From Mycolicibacillus parakoreensis (GTDB taxonomy: Bacteria; Actinomycetota; Actinomycetes; Mycobacteriales; Mycobacteriaceae): a stretch of 64,000 nucleotides of DNA. The stretch is taken from positions 2,108,001-2,172,000 of the forward strand of contig NZ_CP092365.1 of the NCBI RefSeq assembly GCF_022370835.2, read 5' to 3'. The notes under the pieces are model-generated. The model made no database searches. It was not told the DNA's origin and saw only the letters and a list, made by a program, of their open reading frames with translations. Shown here one piece after another: positions 28,980-36,879 of this stretch. The translations under genes and the position numbers were made by a program. Position 1 is the stretch's first letter; the number at the start of each line of letters is the position of its first letter.

Positions 28980-29084
28980 TCAGAAGGTGCCGATGTTGGA
29001 GAACAGCCAGTACCAGAACGCGATCACCAGCGCGGTGCCGCCCCACGCAGCGACGTAGCGCAGGATCTCCCATAGGTAGAGCAC
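28980..29084 (-). CDS. 34-residue single-span membrane peptide
   Basis: A tiny gene starting at a GTG with GGAGG exactly 7 nt upstream, one of the best ribosome sites in the region. The product is almost all membrane helix with many aromatics: VLYLWEILRYVAAWG then GTALVIAFWYWLFSNIGTF. It lies 19 bp after the TetR stop and 6 bp before the NorD-type gene. Such size, spacing and signal argue for a real small subunit. No family recognised. Confidence 0.65.
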   Translation of the reverse strand: MLYLWEILRYVAAWGGTALVIAFWYWLFSNIGTF

Positions 29085-29103
29085 GACGAAACCTCCTCGT
29101 TGT

Positions 29104-29706
29104 TCACCGGGCCTCGATGCCGCGCACGGCCGCGGCGACCAGTGCGGCCAGAACGCGTTCACCGATCTCCGGTCGGTCGACGGCGCTCAGCGCGCCGTAG
29201 ATCCCCAGCAGGAAGAACATCGCGCTGTAGAACGCGTCGACCTCGGGGTGCACCGCGCCCCGGCCGCGGGCGCGTTCGATCTCGCCGACCAGCAGCACGA
29301 TCAGCCGATGGTCGCTCCAGTCGTCGCTCTCCGGCCGCGACTGCGAGAAGTGCAGTGCCAACAGCTCTTTGAACAGCTTCGGGCCCAGCTGACGCTGCAG
29401 GCCCATTACGTGGCCGGCCACCTCGGTCAGCGCCCCCACCAGATCGTGCGGGCCGTGCAGGTAGCGGCTGAATGCGTCGGCGATCCGCGTTTCCTCCCGC
29501 TGCTCGACGGCCAGCAGCACGTGGCCCTTGGTCGGGAAGTGGAAGTAGAAGGTGCCGTGTGCGACGCCGGCCGCCCTCGTGATGGTGTCCACCTCGGCGT
29601 CGGCCATGCCCATCCGCTGGAACTCGGCGATCGCCGCGCCCAGGATGCGCTGGCGGGTCCGCATCCGCCGTGCGCCCCGCGTCGTGACCTTCTCCGGTGC
29701 CGTCAT
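29104..29706 (-). CDS. TetR-family regulator of the CbbQ-NorD cluster
   Basis: A 200-residue regulator. The helix-turn-helix covers about residues 15-60 (RQRILGAAIAEFQRMGMADAEVDTITRAAGVAHGTFYFHFPTK) and a C-terminal ligand domain follows. ATG at 29706 is chosen over the one 6 nt upstream because AAAGGG is better spaced. A perfect palindrome sits in its promoter, suggesting autoregulation. It is a clear paralogue of the TetR at 30490-31116. Confidence 0.9.
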   Translation of the reverse strand: MTAPEKVTTRGARRMRTRQRILGAAIAEFQRMGMADAEVDTITRAAGVAHGTFYFHFPTKGHVLLAVEQREETRIADAFSRYLHGPHDLVGALTEVAGHVMGLQRQLGPKLFKELLALHFSQSRPESDDWSDHRLIVLLVGEIERARGRGAVHPEVDAFYSAMFFLLGIYGALSAVDRPEIGERVLAALVAAAVRGIEAR

Positions 29707-29715
29707 GATCATCCC

Positions 29716-29756
29716 TTTGTAGTCAGTTAACTGACTTACGTCAATGACTGTAGTCA
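29716..29756 (-). promoter_or_regulatory. TetR promoter with operator in the spacer
   Basis: On the minus strand a -35 TTGACG (29744-29739) and a -10 TACAAA (29721-29716) are 17 nt apart. The spacer is filled by the perfect 16-bp palindrome AGTCAGTTAACTGACT (29721-29736). A second palindrome, TGACTGTAGTCA, at 29745-29756 overlaps the stop codon of the upstream membrane protein gene. Both share TGACT/AGTCA half-sites with the site at 30453-30468. Confidence 0.75.
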
Positions 29757-30449
29757 GTCGGAAAAGATTTCCCGGTTGACGGTGTGCAGGTACGGGATCG
29801 CCAGGAACGGGGTGATGTAGAAGATGTCGTAGAGCCACCAGCCGATCACCGGGAACACCACCCCGGCGTAGCGCACGTCGGCGTACATCGTCATGTTGAA
29901 CACGTAGCCGATCCAGATCACCACCCCCATCCAGCAGGTGATGATCATCCACTGGTGCCCCCACCGCTTCATCTGCAGGAACCCGATGCCGGCCGCGATC
30001 CGCATGGTGAACACGGTCAGGATGCAGGCGACCTCCCACCCCTTCTCGCCCACTCCGCCGGCGCCGCCGACCCAGAGTTCGTTGTAGTGCCAGAAATATC
30101 CGGCGTCGAACAGCGCCCCCCAGCCGGTCAACAGCACCCTGCCCAGCAGGGTGTGGTTGCCGACCAAATCCAGCGACCAGCCCACGGCGTTGATCGCCGA
30201 GTCGATGATCACCAGGTAGCCGATCAGGGTGACGATCAACGGGCGCACCGACAGCCCGTCGCGCTGGGCGCGGCGCAGCAGCCACACCCCGCGTAGGAAC
30301 AACGGCAGTCCGAAGATCCCCAGTGCCGCGCTGCCGATCAGCAGCGATCCGGCGATCAGCCAGATGTCGGCGCGCCGCTGCGCGCGTGCCGACATCTCGG
30401 CGTGCTCGTCGTAGGTCAGTCCTTCACCGTGCGGGCTCAGCGTCGACAT
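29754..30449 (-). CDS. Polytopic membrane protein of unknown family
   Basis: A 231-residue protein with about five hydrophobic spans between residues 28 and 220. Several His lie next to aromatic residues near the membrane: YFWHYNELWVGG, KRWGHQWMI and YLHTVNREIFSD. These could be metal ligands. It resembles no enzyme I can name with confidence. It is the first gene of the minus-strand run that continues through TetR, the 34-aa peptide, the NorD-type and CbbQ-type proteins. It is therefore the best candidate client of that chaperone pair. Its last 34 codons recur at 26326-26431. Confidence 0.7.
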   Translation of the reverse strand: MSTLSPHGEGLTYDEHAEMSARAQRRADIWLIAGSLLIGSAALGIFGLPLFLRGVWLLRRAQRDGLSVRPLIVTLIGYLVIIDSAINAVGWSLDLVGNHTLLGRVLLTGWGALFDAGYFWHYNELWVGGAGGVGEKGWEVACILTVFTMRIAAGIGFLQMKRWGHQWMIITCWMGVVIWIGYVFNMTMYADVRYAGVVFPVIGWWLYDIFYITPFLAIPYLHTVNREIFSD

Positions 30450-30452
30450 TTG

Positions 30453-30471
30453 GCTGACTACAGTCAGCGTA
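30453..30471 (-). promoter_or_regulatory. Operator/promoter of the polytopic membrane protein gene
   Basis: The palindrome GCTGACTACAGTCAGC (30453-30468) ends 3 bp before the ATG. The -10-like TACGCT on the minus strand (30471-30466) overlaps it, so the transcript would begin inside the palindrome with a leader of about 10 nt. It shares the TGACTnnAGTCA core with 29745-29756, so one TetR probably binds both. Confidence 0.7.
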
Positions 30472-30489
30472 GCCCGGTCTTGGAAGGGG

Positions 30490-31116
30490 TCAGCTCGGGC
30501 GTTGCAGGCCGCGCAACGTCCGGGTCACGTAGTCGGCCACAAGGCTGTCGCGGGTCGGCCAATCGTTGGTGGTGATCAACAGCGCGTACAGACCCAGCAG
30601 GAAGAACACGGCGCCGTTGAAGGCGTCGACCTCGGGGTCCAGGTCACCGGCCACACGCGCCTGCTCGATCTGTTCAGCGACGAGCACCACCACGGGGTGG
30701 TCCTGGACCCCTTCTCCGACCGGCCGGGTCTGGGAGAAATGCAGGGCCAGAAAGTCTTTGAACAACACGTCGCCGAGCCGGCGTTCCAGGCCCTGAAGCA
30801 GCCGCACCGCCTCGTTGAGCGCCGTGCCCAGATCCCGCGGCGTGTCGAGGAACTGGGTGAGCGCTTTGGCGATGCGCCCCTCCTCGCGGCCCTCCAGTTC
30901 CAGCAGCACGTGCTCCTTGGTGGGGAAATGGAAGAAGAAGGTGCTGTGCGCGACACCGGCGGCGGCCACGATGGCACCGATGTCGGCCTCGGCCATCCCG
31001 GCCCGTTGGAACTCGGCGATCGCGGCACCCATCAGCCGCTCACGGGTCTGCAGGCGCTTGGCCTCCCGCGCCGACGGTCGCTCGGCCACAGCAGCGTCCA
31101 TCCCTCCTGACGGCAC
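30490..31116 (-). CDS. TetR-family regulator, paralogue of the 29104 gene
   Basis: About 208 residues with a helix-turn-helix (RERLMGAAIAEFQRAGMAEADIGAIVAAAGVAHSTFFFHFPTK) nearly the same as that of the neighbouring TetR. The ligand domains are also similar (LFKDFLALHFSQTRP against LFKELLALHFSQSRP). Start is uncertain: GTG at 31116 and ATG at 31101 are both in frame, and AGGAGG lies between them. The recognition helices differ at a few positions (HSTFFF against HGTFYF), so the two may share the TGACTnnAGTCA operators. Confidence 0.88.
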   Translation of the reverse strand: MPSGGMDAAVAERPSAREAKRLQTRERLMGAAIAEFQRAGMAEADIGAIVAAAGVAHSTFFFHFPTKEHVLLELEGREEGRIAKALTQFLDTPRDLGTALNEAVRLLQGLERRLGDVLFKDFLALHFSQTRPVGEGVQDHPVVVLVAEQIEQARVAGDLDPEVDAFNGAVFFLLGLYALLITTNDWPTRDSLVADYVTRTLRGLQRPS

Positions 31117-31156
31117 CGTGGCCGCCGACGGGCAGCAGTCTACGGGCGCTGTCGGG

Positions 31157-31912
31157 CTATTCGGCGTCGAGTGCGGCGGCCACCTCGTCGGGGATGTCGA
31201 TGTTGGTGTAGACGTCCTGCACGTCGTCGGCGTCCTCCAGCGCGTCGACCAGCTTGAGGATCTTGCGCGCCCCGTCGACGTCGACCGGCACGGTCACCGA
31301 CGGTTGGAATCCCGCCTCGGCGGAGTCGTAGTCGATGCCGGCGTCCTGCAGCGCGGTGCGCACGGCCACCAGGTCCCCGGGCTCGCTGATCACCTCGAAC
31401 GCGTCCCCGAGGTCGGTGACATCCTCGGCGCCGGCCTCCAGCACGGCGGTGAGCACGTCGTCCTCGGTCAGCCCGTTCTTGTCCAGGGTGACGATCCCCT
31501 TGCGGGTGAACAGGTAGGCCACCGAGCCCGGGTCGGCCATGGTGCCGCCGTTGCGGGTCATCGCCACCCGGACCTCGCTGGCGGCCCGGTTGCGGTTGTC
31601 GGTGAGGCACTCGATGAGCACCGCCACCCCGTTGGGCCCGTACCCCTCGTAGGTGACGTTCTCCCAGTGGGCGCCGCCGCCCTCTTCGCCGGCGCCGCGT
31701 TTGCGGGCCCGCTCGATGTTGTCGTTGGGCACCGAGGACTTCTTCGCCTTCTGAATGGCGTCGTACAGCGTCGGGTTCCCCCCCGGGTCACCGCCACCGA
31801 TGCGTGCCGCGACCTCGATGTTCTTGATCAGCCGGGCGAACATCTTGCCGCGGCGTGCATCGATGACGGCCTTTTTGTGTTTCGTGGTCGCCCACTTGGA
31901 ATGGCCGCTCAT
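31157..31912 (-). CDS. yebC: YebC/PmpR family protein
   Basis: A 251-residue protein starting [23 protein letters not shown], the invariant YebC N-terminus, with [22 protein letters not shown] in domain 2. Equivalent of Rv2603c. Called a transcriptional regulator in the older literature; YebC proteins have also been linked to relief of ribosome stalling at proline stretches. The ATG at 31912 is set by homology. Confidence 0.97.
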   Translation of the reverse strand: MSGHSKWATTKHKKAVIDARRGKMFARLIKNIEVAARIGGGDPGGNPTLYDAIQKAKKSSVPNDNIERARKRGAGEEGGGAHWENVTYEGYGPNGVAVLIECLTDNRNRAASEVRVAMTRNGGTMADPGSVAYLFTRKGIVTLDKNGLTEDDVLTAVLEAGAEDVTDLGDAFEVISEPGDLVAVRTALQDAGIDYDSAEAGFQPSVTVPVDVDGARKILKLVDALEDADDVQDVYTNIDIPDEVAAALDAE

Positions 31913-31979
31913 CGTTGTCCTGTCTCGCTCCGTCTGTTGTTGGCCTGACGAGTCTAGAGGAGAACCGGTGGCGCGCCCG

Positions 31980-32708
31980 TCACGGCAGCTCAAAGTGCTG
32001 GTAGTCGATCGGCGAGCGCCAATGCCCACCCCAGCGCCAGCCGCGGTCGGTGAACGCGCGCACCGCCGGGTCCCCGTCGTGCAGCAGGCCCGGGTCGATG
32101 CGGTCACGGTCCAAAAACACCTCGGCGTTGCCCGGCTGCACCCCGTCGCCGTCGAGGTAGGGGTTGAGCAGCGGGTTGACGTCGATCGCCCGGCCGTAGG
32201 CGTGCAGCGCCCAGTCGCCCGAGCCGGGGATGCGCCGGCAGTTGAACGCCGAGGTGTTGTTGTCGCGCATCGAGGCCTCGTCGTCGGCGCCGGGATAGTG
32301 CGCGACGTTGCGCATCTTCTCGATCGGATACCCGATGCGGTGCAGGTCGGCGAAGATCGCGATGACCTGGTCGACGACGTCGCGGTGGACGATCAGCTCC
32401 CCGCGGTGGGTGTCGTTGTCCAAGCCCAGGTGGCTGACGGTGACCCGGCGCAGCTGCTCGGGGCCGACCGGGCAGCCGGGCGCCCAGCTCCGCCCCAACT
32501 CGGCGGCGTCGACCGTGGTGACCTCCGCGGGCGCCGGAGACCCCGGAGACGGCGGTGTCGGGGGCGCGGCGGGCGGGGGCACCGGTGGCGCCGCCGGCGG
32601 GGGGACCGCGCGACTCGCGGCGCAGCCCACCGCGACCGCCGCGCTGACCGACAACAGCACCGCCAGTACCGCTGCCGGCACGGCCCGGCGTGGCCCGGTC
32701 GCGCGCAT
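31980..32708 (-). CDS. M15-family peptidase lipoprotein (D,D-carboxypeptidase-like)
   Basis: A 242-residue protein. The signal peptide ends in VAVGC, a good lipobox, followed by a long Pro/Ala linker to about residue 60. The catalytic domain has [28 protein letters not shown] (the SxHxxGxAxD-type zinc motif, with Leu for Ser two before His) and DYQHFEL at the end, supplying the last His. Such enzymes trim peptidoglycan peptides at the cell surface. It ends 67 bp before yebC on the same strand and begins 9 bp after the ABC1 kinase stop. Confidence 0.82.
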   Translation of the reverse strand: MRATGPRRAVPAAVLAVLLSVSAAVAVGCAASRAVPPPAAPPVPPPAAPPTPPSPGSPAPAEVTTVDAAELGRSWAPGCPVGPEQLRRVTVSHLGLDNDTHRGELIVHRDVVDQVIAIFADLHRIGYPIEKMRNVAHYPGADDEASMRDNNTSAFNCRRIPGSGDWALHAYGRAIDVNPLLNPYLDGDGVQPGNAEVFLDRDRIDPGLLHDGDPAVRAFTDRGWRWGGHWRSPIDYQHFELP

Positions 32709-32717
32709 GAGCAGGTC

Positions 32718-34109
32718 CTAGGGCGCCGACACCGGGTCGGAGTCGCCACCGGTCTGCGCGCTCGCCGGGGTCCCCCCGGGCGGGAAGAACCCGGGCACCC
32801 ACCGCTCGATCAGCGCCGCGTAGTCGACGGTGGCGTCGAGTTGCACCGCGACCCCGAGCAGGCCGCCCAGCGTGCGCAGCAGCATCACGTAGCCGGCCGG
32901 GATCGTCAACTGGCGGGCCATCTTGAACCGGTCGTTGAATCCCTCGTTGAACGGGTCGGTGGTCGCCAGCGCCGACCGCTGGAACCACGCCCGGGTGAAA
33001 TGGAACTCCCCGGCACGCAGCGGGTCGATGTAGGCCCACAGCGGCCCGAGGTACTCGACGAGTTGGTCGGCGGTGAGCTCGTAGTGCTGCGGCATGAACT
33101 TGAGCTGCTTGAGCAGCCGGATCACGTCGTCCCAGCGTTCGTCGCGGCCGCAGCACAGCAGCTCGCCGAACTCCGGCGGGACACCGCCGGGGTGCGCGGC
33201 CACCGCACCGAAGTCGATGACACCGAGGCGGCCGTCGGCCATGATCATGAAGTTGCCGGGGTGCGGGTCGGCGTGGACCAATCCCGCGCGCGCCGGCGAG
33301 CTGACCGTGAATTCCAGCAGCCGGGCGCAGGCTTCGTCACGTTCCTGCTGGGTGCCCTCGGCGATGATCGCCGAGAGCCGCCGGCCCTCGGCCCACTCCG
33401 AGACGATCACCTTCGGGGCGCTGGCCACCACCAACGGCACCAGGAACTTGTCGTCGTCGGCGTAGGCCTTGGCGAACGCCCGCTGGTTGTCGGCCTCCTG
33501 GCGGTAGTCCAGTTCGGCTTCGAGGGTGTCGTGGATCTCGTTGACCAGCCGATCCACGTCGGCGCCGGGCGCGAGTTGCTTGAAGACCCAGGAGAACCGC
33601 TTGATCAGCTTGAGGTCGGCGCGCAGCGCCTCGTCGGCGCCGGGATATTGGATTTTGACCGCGACCCGCCGGCCGTCTTTCCACACCCCCCGGTGCACCT
33701 GGCCGATGCTGGCCGAGGCGACCGCGGTGTCGTCGAACGACTCGAAGCGGTCCCGCCAGCGGGTGCCCAACTGGCCGTCGAGCACCCGGTGCACCTTGGC
33801 CGCCGGCAGCGGCGGGGCCTCGGCCTGCAGTTTGACCAGCGCCTCGCGGAACGGTTCGGCGAACTGCGGCGGGATCGCCGCCTCCATCACCGACAACGCC
33901 TGGCCGACCTTCATCGCGCCGCCCTTGAGCTCGCCGAGCACGTTGAACAGCTCGTCGGCGGCCCGCTCCAACATCTCCGCGTTGACTTCGTCGCGGGACT
34001 TGCCGGTCATGCGTTTACCCACGCCCAGCGCTGCGCGTCCGGCCACCCCGGCCGGCAGCCCGGCCAGCTTGGTGGCGCGCCGGAATGCTCCTCGCCTGAT
34101 GTCTGCCAT
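32718..34109 (-). CDS. ABC1/UbiB (AarF)-family atypical kinase
   Basis: A 463-residue protein. The KxGQ motif is MKVGQALSVME, the Ala-rich loop is VASASIGQVHRGV, VAVKIQYPGA holds the nucleotide-binding Lys, HADPHPGNFMI is the catalytic loop and VIDFGAV the metal-binding DFG. UbiB proteins are ATPases tied to lipid or quinone metabolism. ATG at 34109; a GTG 6 nt upstream is possible. It lies between pdxT and the M15 peptidase, which is not the M. tuberculosis arrangement. Confidence 0.92.
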   Translation of the reverse strand: MADIRRGAFRRATKLAGLPAGVAGRAALGVGKRMTGKSRDEVNAEMLERAADELFNVLGELKGGAMKVGQALSVMEAAIPPQFAEPFREALVKLQAEAPPLPAAKVHRVLDGQLGTRWRDRFESFDDTAVASASIGQVHRGVWKDGRRVAVKIQYPGADEALRADLKLIKRFSWVFKQLAPGADVDRLVNEIHDTLEAELDYRQEADNQRAFAKAYADDDKFLVPLVVASAPKVIVSEWAEGRRLSAIIAEGTQQERDEACARLLEFTVSSPARAGLVHADPHPGNFMIMADGRLGVIDFGAVAAHPGGVPPEFGELLCCGRDERWDDVIRLLKQLKFMPQHYELTADQLVEYLGPLWAYIDPLRAGEFHFTRAWFQRSALATTDPFNEGFNDRFKMARQLTIPAGYVMLLRTLGGLLGVAVQLDATVDYAALIERWVPGFFPPGGTPASAQTGGDSDPVSAP

Positions 34110-34175
34110 CCCCACATCATGCCTGGTGCACGCCCGGTGTGTGCGAGGCCCGCACAACGGTGGGAGCCGCGGCGC

Positions 34176-34772
34176 TCAGGCGCGCCCGGTCACCAGGGCG
34201 ACGAACAGCTCGTGGATGCGCCGATCGGCGGTCACCTCCGGGTGAAACGAGGTGGCCAGCACCGCTCCGTGGCGCACCGCCACCGGGTGTCCGGCGGCGC
34301 GCGCCAGCACCGTCACATCGGGCCCGACCCGCTCCACCCACGGCGCCCGGATGAACACCGCGTGGACCGGCCCGTCGAGACCGGTGACGCTCAAGTAGTC
34401 CTCGAAGGAGTCGACCTGGCGACCGAACGCATTGCGCCGCACCGTCATGTCGATGCCCCCGAGCGCAACCGCCACCCGCGGGCCGCTGCCCGCGTCGAGG
34501 ATCTCGGTGGCCAGCAGGATCATCCCCGCACAGGCGCCGTAGGCCGGCATCCCGTCGGCCAGCCGTGCGCGCAGCGGATCGGCCAACCCCGATTCGTCGA
34601 GCAGATAGCTGATCGTGGTCGACTCCCCGCCGGGCAGGATCAGCCCGTCGACGGCGTCGAGTTCGGCCCGCCGCCGCACCGCGACCGGGTCGGCGCCGAC
34701 GGTGCTCAGCGCCTGCAGATGCTCCCGGACATCACCCTGCAGGGCCAGCACACCGATGCGCGGTGGCCTCAC
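34176..34772 (-). CDS. pdxT: Pyridoxal 5'-phosphate synthase glutaminase subunit PdxT
   Basis: A 198-residue class I glutaminase. LPGGESTTI, the nucleophile Cys in [11 protein letters not shown] and the His-Glu pair in TSFHPEVT form the triad region. It feeds ammonia to PdxS. The GTG at 34772 overlaps the tesB stop by 4 nt. Confidence 0.97.
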   Translation of the reverse strand: MRPPRIGVLALQGDVREHLQALSTVGADPVAVRRRAELDAVDGLILPGGESTTISYLLDESGLADPLRARLADGMPAYGACAGMILLATEILDAGSGPRVAVALGGIDMTVRRNAFGRQVDSFEDYLSVTGLDGPVHAVFIRAPWVERVGPDVTVLARAAGHPVAVRHGAVLATSFHPEVTADRRIHELFVALVTGRA

Positions 34773-35605
34773 CGCGGCGCGGACCCGTGCGGGTACCGGG
34801 TCAGGCCCTCCTGCATGGTGGCGGCGACCATGGCTCCGTCCCGGCTGAAGATCTTGCCCTGGGCCAGGGCCCGGCCCCCGCCGGCCGACGGCGAGGTCTG
34901 GTCGTACAGCAGCCACTCGTCGGCGCGAAAAGGCCGCAGGAACCACATCGCGTGGTCCAGCGACGCCACCTGCAGATCCTCCCGCACCCCGGGGTGCACC
35001 GACCACGAGGTGCCCAGCAGGGTGAGGTCGCTCATGTAGGCCAGCGCGCAGATGTGCAGCACGGGGTCGTCGGGCAGCGGTTCGCGGTGCCGGAACCACA
35101 CCTGCTGGCGGGCGGCCAGCCCCGGGATCACGGTCAGCTCCTCGTGGGGCACGTGGCGCAGCTCCCACTCGTCGAACACCTTGAAGCTGTCGTGGTCGAA
35201 CGACTTCATGCCGTCGAGGCCGGGCAGGTTCTCCGGATCCGGCGCGGCCGGCATGACGTCTTGGTGGCAGATGCCCTCCTGGGGGACCTGAAACGACGCC
35301 GACATGTGGAAAATGGTCTGCCCGTGCTGGATCGCGGTGACCCGTCGGGTGCAGAACGAGCCGCCGTCGCGGACCCGCTCGACCAGGAACACGGTCGGCG
35401 CCTTGGCGTCACCGGGGCGCAGGAAATGCCCGTGCAGCGAATGCACCCGGTAGCGCGCGTCCACCGTGCGCACCGCGGAGACCAGCGCCTGACCGGCGAC
35501 ATGCCCGCCGAAGGTGCGCTGGAAATGCTCCGAGGAACCGAACACACCGCCCCGGTAGATGTTGACCTCGAGCTGCTCGAGGTCGAGGATCAGCTCGATC
35601 GACAA
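34769..35605 (-). CDS. tesB: Acyl-CoA thioesterase II (TesB)
   Basis: A 278-residue double-hotdog thioesterase equivalent to M. tuberculosis TesB2. [17 protein letters not shown] and [11 protein letters not shown] form the first hotdog; [14 protein letters not shown] sequence ([19 protein letters not shown]) and the [18 protein letters not shown] catalytic region form the second. The TTG start lies 5 bp after the pdxS stop. Hydrolyses acyl-CoA; its place between pdxS and pdxT is conserved in mycobacteria without an obvious reason. Confidence 0.95.
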   Translation of the reverse strand: MSIELILDLEQLEVNIYRGGVFGSSEHFQRTFGGHVAGQALVSAVRTVDARYRVHSLHGHFLRPGDAKAPTVFLVERVRDGGSFCTRRVTAIQHGQTIFHMSASFQVPQEGICHQDVMPAAPDPENLPGLDGMKSFDHDSFKVFDEWELRHVPHEELTVIPGLAARQQVWFRHREPLPDDPVLHICALAYMSDLTLLGTSWSVHPGVREDLQVASLDHAMWFLRPFRADEWLLYDQTSPSAGGGRALAQGKIFSRDGAMVAATMQEGLTRYPHGSAPR

Positions 35606-35610
35606 GGCGG

Positions 35611-36528
35611 TTACCAGCCGCGCTCGGCGAGCCGGTGCGGCGCGGCGAGGCTTTCGACGTTGATGCCGACCATGGCCTCGCCCAGCCCGCGCGAGACCCG
35701 GGCCAACACGTCGGGGTCGTTGTAGAACGTGGTGGCCTTGACGATGGCGGCCGCCCGGGCGCCCGGATCACCGGATTTGAAGATCCCCGAGCCGACGAAC
35801 ACCCCCTCGGCACCCAGTTGCATCATCATCGCCGCATCCGCCGGCGTGGCGATCCCGCCGGCGGTGAACAACGTCACCGGCAACTTGCCGGCCCGCGCCA
35901 CCTCGGCGACCAACTCATGCGGCGCCTGCAGCTCCTTGGCCGCCACGAACAACTCGTCCTCGCTCAGCGACGACAACCGGCGGATCTGCCCACCGATCGC
36001 CCGCATGTGGCCGGTGGCGTTGGACACGTCCCCGGTGCCGGCCTCGCCCTTGGATCGAATCATCGCCGCGCCCTCGGTGATTCGGCGCAGCGCCTCCCCC
36101 AGGTTGGTCGCCCCACACACGAACGGCACGGTGAACTGCCATTTGTCGACATGATGGGTGTAATCGGCCGGGGTGAGCACCTCGGACTCGTCGATGAAAT
36201 CCACCCCGAGACTCTGCAGGATCTGCGCCTCGACGAAGTGCCCGATCCGCACCTTGGCCATCACCGGGATCGACACCGCCGCGACGATGCTCTCGACCAT
36301 GTCCGGATCACTCATCCGCGACACCCCGCCCTCGGCACGGATGTCGGCGGGAACCCGCTCCAGCGCCATCACCGCCACCGCACCGGCACCTTCGGCGATT
36401 CGGGCCTGCTCGGGGGTGACCACGTCCATGATCACCCCGCCCTTGAGCATCTCGGCCATGCCGCGCTTGACGCGCGCCGTGCCGGTCTCTGCGCCGGCGC
36501 CCGAGCCGTTGCGCGCTGCACTGTCCAC
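35611..36528 (-). CDS. pdxS: Pyridoxal 5'-phosphate synthase subunit PdxS
   Basis: A 305-residue TIM-barrel protein. [17 protein letters not shown] holds the catalytic Asp; [27 protein letters not shown] (catalytic Lys), [15 protein letters not shown] (second Lys) and [30 protein letters not shown] follow. GTG start with AAGGAG 9 nt upstream. First gene of pdxS-tesB-pdxT. Makes vitamin B6 from ribose 5-phosphate, glyceraldehyde 3-phosphate and ammonia. Confidence 0.98.
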   Translation of the reverse strand: MDSAARNGSGAGAETGTARVKRGMAEMLKGGVIMDVVTPEQARIAEGAGAVAVMALERVPADIRAEGGVSRMSDPDMVESIVAAVSIPVMAKVRIGHFVEAQILQSLGVDFIDESEVLTPADYTHHVDKWQFTVPFVCGATNLGEALRRITEGAAMIRSKGEAGTGDVSNATGHMRAIGGQIRRLSSLSEDELFVAAKELQAPHELVAEVARAGKLPVTLFTAGGIATPADAAMMMQLGAEGVFVGSGIFKSGDPGARAAAIVKATTFYNDPDVLARVSRGLGEAMVGINVESLAAPHRLAERGW

Positions 36529-36795
36529 TGTTGGTTCTCCTTGTCGGCCCCTGGTACCGGTCCAGTGTAGTGGGCGCCCGCCAGCGACTTTTCCGTCATT
36601 CCGGGTGGCCGGGCCCGCCCGCGACCAGCCCCGGGTGACGCCCGACGGTTCGCGGGGGGCCGCGCGCGAGCCGCCACCCGATCCCCGGCGGATCTCCGTG
36701 GCGGATCGCAGAAAAGTAAAACGCCATTTACACTGGTGACGAGGATGATCGGCCCGTGCGCGCCGCCTCCGCGAGGCAGGCCGGGCCGCGGCGAT
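36529..36795. other. Intergenic region between pdxS and the catabolic island
   Basis: This part of the divergent gap holds no gene. TACACT on the minus strand (36569-36564) is a plausible pdxS -10 box about 30 nt before the ribosome site. An AT-rich patch at 36710-36735 could be another promoter. The island proper starts to the right. Confidence 0.4.
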
Positions 36796-36810
36796 GATAA
36801 TGTCATTCTC
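36796..36810 (+). promoter_or_regulatory. Island regulatory motif, copy 1 (fadD promoter)
   Basis: GATAATGTCATTCTC. TGATAATGT within and just before it fits an extended -10 (TGnTANNNT), so the site would overlap the promoter of the leader peptide and acyl-CoA synthetase. It differs by one or two bases from the copies at 56361 and 57215. Confidence 0.65.
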
Positions 36811-36840
36811 CTAGCGCCAGTGCGGAGAGGAGGTGGCACG

Positions 36841-36879
36841 GTGCGCGATCCACACCCCGGCGGCACCGACCGACGGTGA
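36841..36879 (+). CDS. 12-codon leader peptide coupled to the acyl-CoA synthetase
   Basis: A GTG with ideal AGGAGG 7 nt upstream opens a 12-codon frame (VRDPHPGGTDRR) whose TGA overlaps the GTG start of the synthetase (GTGA). The synthetase start itself has no ribosome site. So the ribosome probably enters through this leader. Could be a mere device for re-initiation or a regulatory peptide. Confidence 0.5.
   Translation: MRDPHPGGTDRR

Noticed and set aside
25921..30449. Nitric oxide reductase locus
   Set aside because: The NorQ/NorD-like pair suggested it, but no NorB or NorC is present: the 231-residue protein has too few spans and lacks the haem-copper oxidase His pattern.
31755..35039. 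1094-codon plus-strand open frame
   Set aside because: It runs antisense to yebC, the M15 peptidase, the ABC1 kinase and pdxT/tesB, all with clear motifs on the minus strand. Its translation is Arg/His/Val-rich without domains.
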